In this document: piece by piece, positions 61,485-64,000 of the stretch
How the letters are laid out: each line of letters opens with the position of its first letter
Numbering within the stretch: the first letter of the stretch is position 1
Assembly: GCA_041633555.1 (NCBI GenBank)
Contig: JBFKFZ010000008.1
Location: forward strand, 21,618 to 85,617
DNA length: 64,000 nt
Direction: 5' to 3'
Origin: JAHEAO01 sp041633555
GTDB taxonomy: Bacteria; Pseudomonadota; Alphaproteobacteria; Rhodobacterales; Rhodobacteraceae
The notes under the pieces: model-generated
What the model was told of the DNA's origin: nothing
Databases searched by the model: none
The model's input: the letters and a program-made list of their open reading frames with translations, nothing else
Program-made: the position numbers and the translations under genes

Positions 61485-62459
61485 TCAGGCGCTTTCGGCA
61501 ATTGAAATTACGACCTCGGCTTCGGTCTCTGCCAGAAAACGCTCTGCCTCGAGCGCTGCCATGCAGCCCATCCCGGCGCTGGTTACCGCCTGACGGTAAA
61601 CGTGGTCGGTCAGGTCCCCTGCGGCGAACACACCGGGAATCGAGGTTGCCGTCGAGTCCGGATCCGTCACGACATAGCCGCCCATATGGGTTTCCAACTG
61701 ACCCTCAACGAGTTCAGATGCCGGCGCGTGACCGATTGCTACAAAAAAGCCCTTGCACGGGATTTCGGTGATGCCACCCGTTTGAACGTGCCTGGCGCGA
61801 ACGGCTTCGACGCCTAGCGGATTCTCCGTGCCGACAACTTCCTCAATCGTGTGGTTCCAAAGAACCTCGATCTTCGGGTTGTTGAACAGCCGGTTCTGCA
61901 GGATCTTTTCGGCGCGAAGCTCGTCCCTTCGGTGAACGAGCGTGACTTTCGATGCGAAGTTGGTCAGGAAGAGTGCTTCTTCAACGGCGGTGTTTCCGCC
62001 GCCCGCGACCACGATCTCCTGTCCGCGATAAAAGAACCCATCGCAGGTCGCGCAAGCCGAAACACCGAACCCCTTAAACTTCTCCTCCGACGGCAAGCCA
62101 AGCCACTTTGCCCGGGCTCCGGTGGCGAGGATCACGGCGTCGCACGTGTAGATCATTCCGCTGTCCCCAACAGCAGTGAACGGGCGCTCTGACAGGTCAA
62201 GGCTGCTGATAATGTCTGAGACAACCTCGCATCCCATCGCCTTTGCGTGGGCTTCCATGCGGATCATGAGATCCGGCCCCTGCACTTCGGTATCGCCCGG
62301 CCAGTTCTCCACTTCGGTGGTCGTGGTCAGCTGTCCGCCAGGTTCGATACCCTGCACAAGCAGCGGCTCCAGCATAGCGCGGCTGGCATAGATGCCAGCG
62401 GTGTACCCGGCGGGACCAGAGCCGATGATCAGTACCCGCACATGACGTGTTTCGGCCAT
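61485..62459 (-). CDS. trxB: Thioredoxin reductase
   Basis: A 324-residue low-molecular-weight thioredoxin reductase that reduces thioredoxin with NADPH. FAD binding is IIGSGPAGYTAGIYAS (about 11-26). The redox site is ACATCDGFFYRG (CATC). NADP binding is VVAGGGNTAVEEALF, with VHRRDELRAEKI after it. The FAD C-terminus is GVFAAGDLTDHVYRQA. The start MAETRHVRV at 62459 has GGGGGTTG upstream. It is divergent from the Lrp gene with a 195-base spacer. Confidence 0.96.
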   Translation of the reverse strand: MAETRHVRVLIIGSGPAGYTAGIYASRAMLEPLLVQGIEPGGQLTTTTEVENWPGDTEVQGPDLMIRMEAHAKAMGCEVVSDIISSLDLSERPFTAVGDSGMIYTCDAVILATGARAKWLGLPSEEKFKGFGVSACATCDGFFYRGQEIVVAGGGNTAVEEALFLTNFASKVTLVHRRDELRAEKILQNRLFNNPKIEVLWNHTIEEVVGTENPLGVEAVRARHVQTGGITEIPCKGFFVAIGHAPASELVEGQLETHMGGYVVTDPDSTATSIPGVFAAGDLTDHVYRQAVTSAGMGCMAALEAERFLAETEAEVVISIAESA

Positions 62460-62654
62460 TTCAACCCCCACGGTCGCTGCTCTCTGACATCGGATATAGC
62501 CACCGGGGCAGCCAGTTGAAACCCCCCGCCTGTTCTTGCTTTCTGGCAGCTTGGCTCGCAAATCAGGTTTTCGGTTGTTGCGCGTCAGAGAAAGATTATT
62601 GCGCATTGGGTTGCGAGTGGGTAATGTCGCGAACAGCCAAGCACAGGAGTGATC

Positions 62655-63155
62655 ATGGCCGTGAGCAAGCTCGACCCCATCGACCGTCAGATCCTGGCCG
62701 AGCTGCAGACGGACGGGCGGATGACGAATGTCGAGCTGGCCAGGCGCGTCGGCATTTCCGCCCCGCCCTGCCTTCGTCGGGTCAGGGCCTTGGAAGAAGG
62801 TGGCTTCATCAAGGGCTATCATGCCGATGTCGACAGCCGCGAACTGGGTTTCGAAGTGCAGGTCTTCGCCATGGTCGGACTGCAAAGCCAGGCAGAGGCA
62901 GATCTGTCGGCCTTTGAGAAACGCTGTCGCGAGTGGCCGCTCGTTCGGGAATGCCACATGCTGAATGGCGAGGTAGATTTCGTCCTAAAATGTGTTGCGC
63001 CGGACCTTTCGACATTTCAGAATTTTTTGACCGAGCAGTTGACAGCCGTCGAGAACGTCGTGAGCGTCAAGACATCGCTCGTGATCCGTTGCGCCAAGGA
63101 TATGCCGGGCGTTCCGTTCGATGTGCTGGAGAGCCGTCTGAAAAAGAACGCCTGA
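62655..63155 (+). CDS. lrp: Lrp/AsnC family transcriptional regulator
   Basis: A 166-residue regulator with an N-terminal winged helix-turn-helix (DRQILAELQTDGRMTNVELA to RALEEGGFIKGYHA, cited in part) and a C-terminal RAM/AsnC ligand-binding domain (VFAMVGLQSQAEADLSAFEK; LNGEVDFVLKCVA). These proteins respond to amino acids and often control nearby genes. AGGAG lies 6 bases before the ATG at 62655. It is divergent from trxB, so it may regulate trxB or itself. The gene converges with the Hint-domain gene, five bases apart. Confidence 0.92.
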   Translation: MAVSKLDPIDRQILAELQTDGRMTNVELARRVGISAPPCLRRVRALEEGGFIKGYHADVDSRELGFEVQVFAMVGLQSQAEADLSAFEKRCREWPLVRECHMLNGEVDFVLKCVAPDLSTFQNFLTEQLTAVENVVSVKTSLVIRCAKDMPGVPFDVLESRLKKNA

Positions 63156-63159
63156 ATTC

Positions 63160-63876
63160 CTAACGCAAGTAGTTCATAGTGCCGAACTCGGCCAACGTTC
63201 TGATATGCGGAAACAGCGAGACAAACTGGCCAAACATCTCGTCGGCCACCGCCATGTCGACCGCATGGCCCGGATGGAAGCTCTCGACGGCCACATCATT
63301 GACCTTGATCAGTCGGTGCGACGGCAAAGCCAGATGGAACAGTTGAACCGCAGTTCGGGGCGCCACCCGGACCACCTGCTGGCCATCCGCGAGGTCGACG
63401 ACCGGTTGTAGCCGGGCGGTTTTCACGTCGACTTCACCCGGCCGCATGAGGCGGGCTCCTGGCCCCAGCAGCAGATCCGGCTTGCCTGGACCAAGGCCAT
63501 AGCTTCCTTCGGTTACACGGTAGAGGCAGTCATGAGGCGCGGCGCAGCTTGCCGCGTCAGAGGCCATGGATCCGGTCCATGCGATGCGCATCCGTTCACC
63601 GCCTGTGGTTTCGATCATCATGCCGGGCAGCAAGTCTTCGACGGCGACCGGGCCTCGCGGTGTCTGAACAAGGGCACCTCGGGCGAAAGCGTTGAAGGCA
63701 GATTTGAAGATCGGAACATCAGGGATCGATGTCGTTCGTTTCTCGATGGCGCCGTGCCGGCTGACATAGCATAACTGCACGTCGCGCTGCCTGAGCGTCG
63801 ATTGTCGATTTGAGTTGAGTACACTGACTGCCCGGTTGGATCCCGGCACAGTCAAATTGGGGCGCAAGTGAGTCAT
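63160..63876 (-). CDS. Hint-domain (hedgehog/intein-type) protein
   Basis: A 238-residue protein with a Hint module from about 65: FARGALVQTPRGPVAVEDLLPG (the usual Cys of intein Hint domains is replaced by Ala/Gly near the block start), then GPGARLMRPGE and a C-terminal VNDVAVESFHPGH (block with His but not the intein Asn). Rhodobacterales carry many such Hint_2 proteins. This one lacks a signal peptide and extein-like partner, so splicing is not expected. AGGACTGATCGC precedes the ATG at 63876. The function is unknown. Confidence 0.75.
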   Translation of the reverse strand: MTHLRPNLTVPGSNRAVSVLNSNRQSTLRQRDVQLCYVSRHGAIEKRTTSIPDVPIFKSAFNAFARGALVQTPRGPVAVEDLLPGMMIETTGGERMRIAWTGSMASDAASCAAPHDCLYRVTEGSYGLGPGKPDLLLGPGARLMRPGEVDVKTARLQPVVDLADGQQVVRVAPRTAVQLFHLALPSHRLIKVNDVAVESFHPGHAVDMAVADEMFGQFVSLFPHIRTLAEFGTMNYLR

Positions 63877-64000
63877 GCGATCAGTCCTCTCGTCCTGGTC
63901 ACATCTGCATTACGCCCCCACCCAAGTGCAGAGGACTTGGTGTTGTCATAATGCGTCAAGCGCCGCCAATGAGTCAAAGATGTTTCGCGTTAGCCGTGAA

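Noticed and set aside
1..64000. Search by eye for tRNA, rRNA, CRISPR arrays, insertion-sequence ends and long direct repeats
   Set aside because: No clover-leaf T-arm patterns, repeat-spacer arrays, transposase-like genes or long repeats were found; a dedicated tRNA scan would be needed to exclude one.

Overview
The window is a chromosomal stretch from an alphaproteobacterium, most likely a member of the Rhodobacteraceae. The evidence is high-GC coding DNA and a set of genes typical of that family: TIGR02302, DUF1150 and DUF1523 proteins, a Hint-domain protein, argH next to a divergent tlpA and followed by lysA, Mcl-type CoA lyase with phaA/phaB, and a fused sulfate adenylyltransferase/APS kinase. 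I see no rRNA, tRNA, CRISPR array, prophage, insertion sequence or plasmid function. Genes are densely packed, many with 1-8 base stop/start overlaps, and nearly every start chosen here has a Shine-Dalgarno motif.

Layout. 1-4060: end of a DMT exporter, polyhydroxybutyrate genes phaB and phaA, an EAL-domain protein and the repair gene tag, which has an exact GTTC-N7-GTTC SOS box upstream. 4208-6643: a large FAD/GcvT-type demethylating dehydrogenase. 6934-11284: tlpA divergent from argH, a 43-residue lipoprotein gene, a DUF2834 membrane protein, a small secreted protein and lysA. 11324-19119: a TIGR02302 protein, an acidic zinc-ribbon protein, ftsE-ftsX-plsC, a broken PPOX-type flavoprotein gene and accA. 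19343-25583: a dipeptide-type ABC operon (binding protein, two permeases, two ATPases) ending in a membrane dipeptidase.

25811-38420 is a sugar-utilisation locus in four facing blocks. One holds a COG3618 amidohydrolase and an aldo/keto reductase. The next holds BtpA family, M42 family and FGGY kinase genes. The third holds an ABC sugar uptake system with a strong stem-loop after the binding-protein gene. The fourth holds the ABC ATPase, a RbsD/FucU mutarotase and a ribokinase-type kinase. The mix resembles L-fucose-type and E. coli sgc-type gene sets, but the substrate cannot be read from sequence.

38493-47387: CoA-ester lyase, succinate-semialdehyde dehydrogenase, an alpha/beta hydrolase, a P1 peptidase, an SDR, a broken HD-domain gene, a clear creatinase, an L,D-transpeptidase and a cupin. 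Creatinase makes sarcosine, and the dehydrogenase at 4208-6643 could be a sarcosine/dimethylglycine-type enzyme, but they are 38 kb apart.

47538-54379 is the most unusual part: seven same-strand, almost gapless genes encoding a coiled-coil protein, a soluble unknown, a large AAA+ ATPase, two small membrane proteins, a 450-residue unknown and a DUF1523 membrane protein. I cannot assign a pathway. The architecture suggests one ATP-driven membrane-associated machine.

54392-63876: Nudix hydrolase, secreted lipase-like protein, purE-purK, a YdcH-like protein, Hsp20 plus DUF1150 behind a heat-shock-type promoter, a decayed threonine dehydratase gene, sulfate activation (sat-cysC fusion), trxB divergent from an Lrp regulator, and a Hint-domain protein.

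Three genes (17552-18212, 44107-44648, 58601-59514) each carry both a reading-frame change and an in-frame stop. They look like decaying genes, unless the assembly has local errors.
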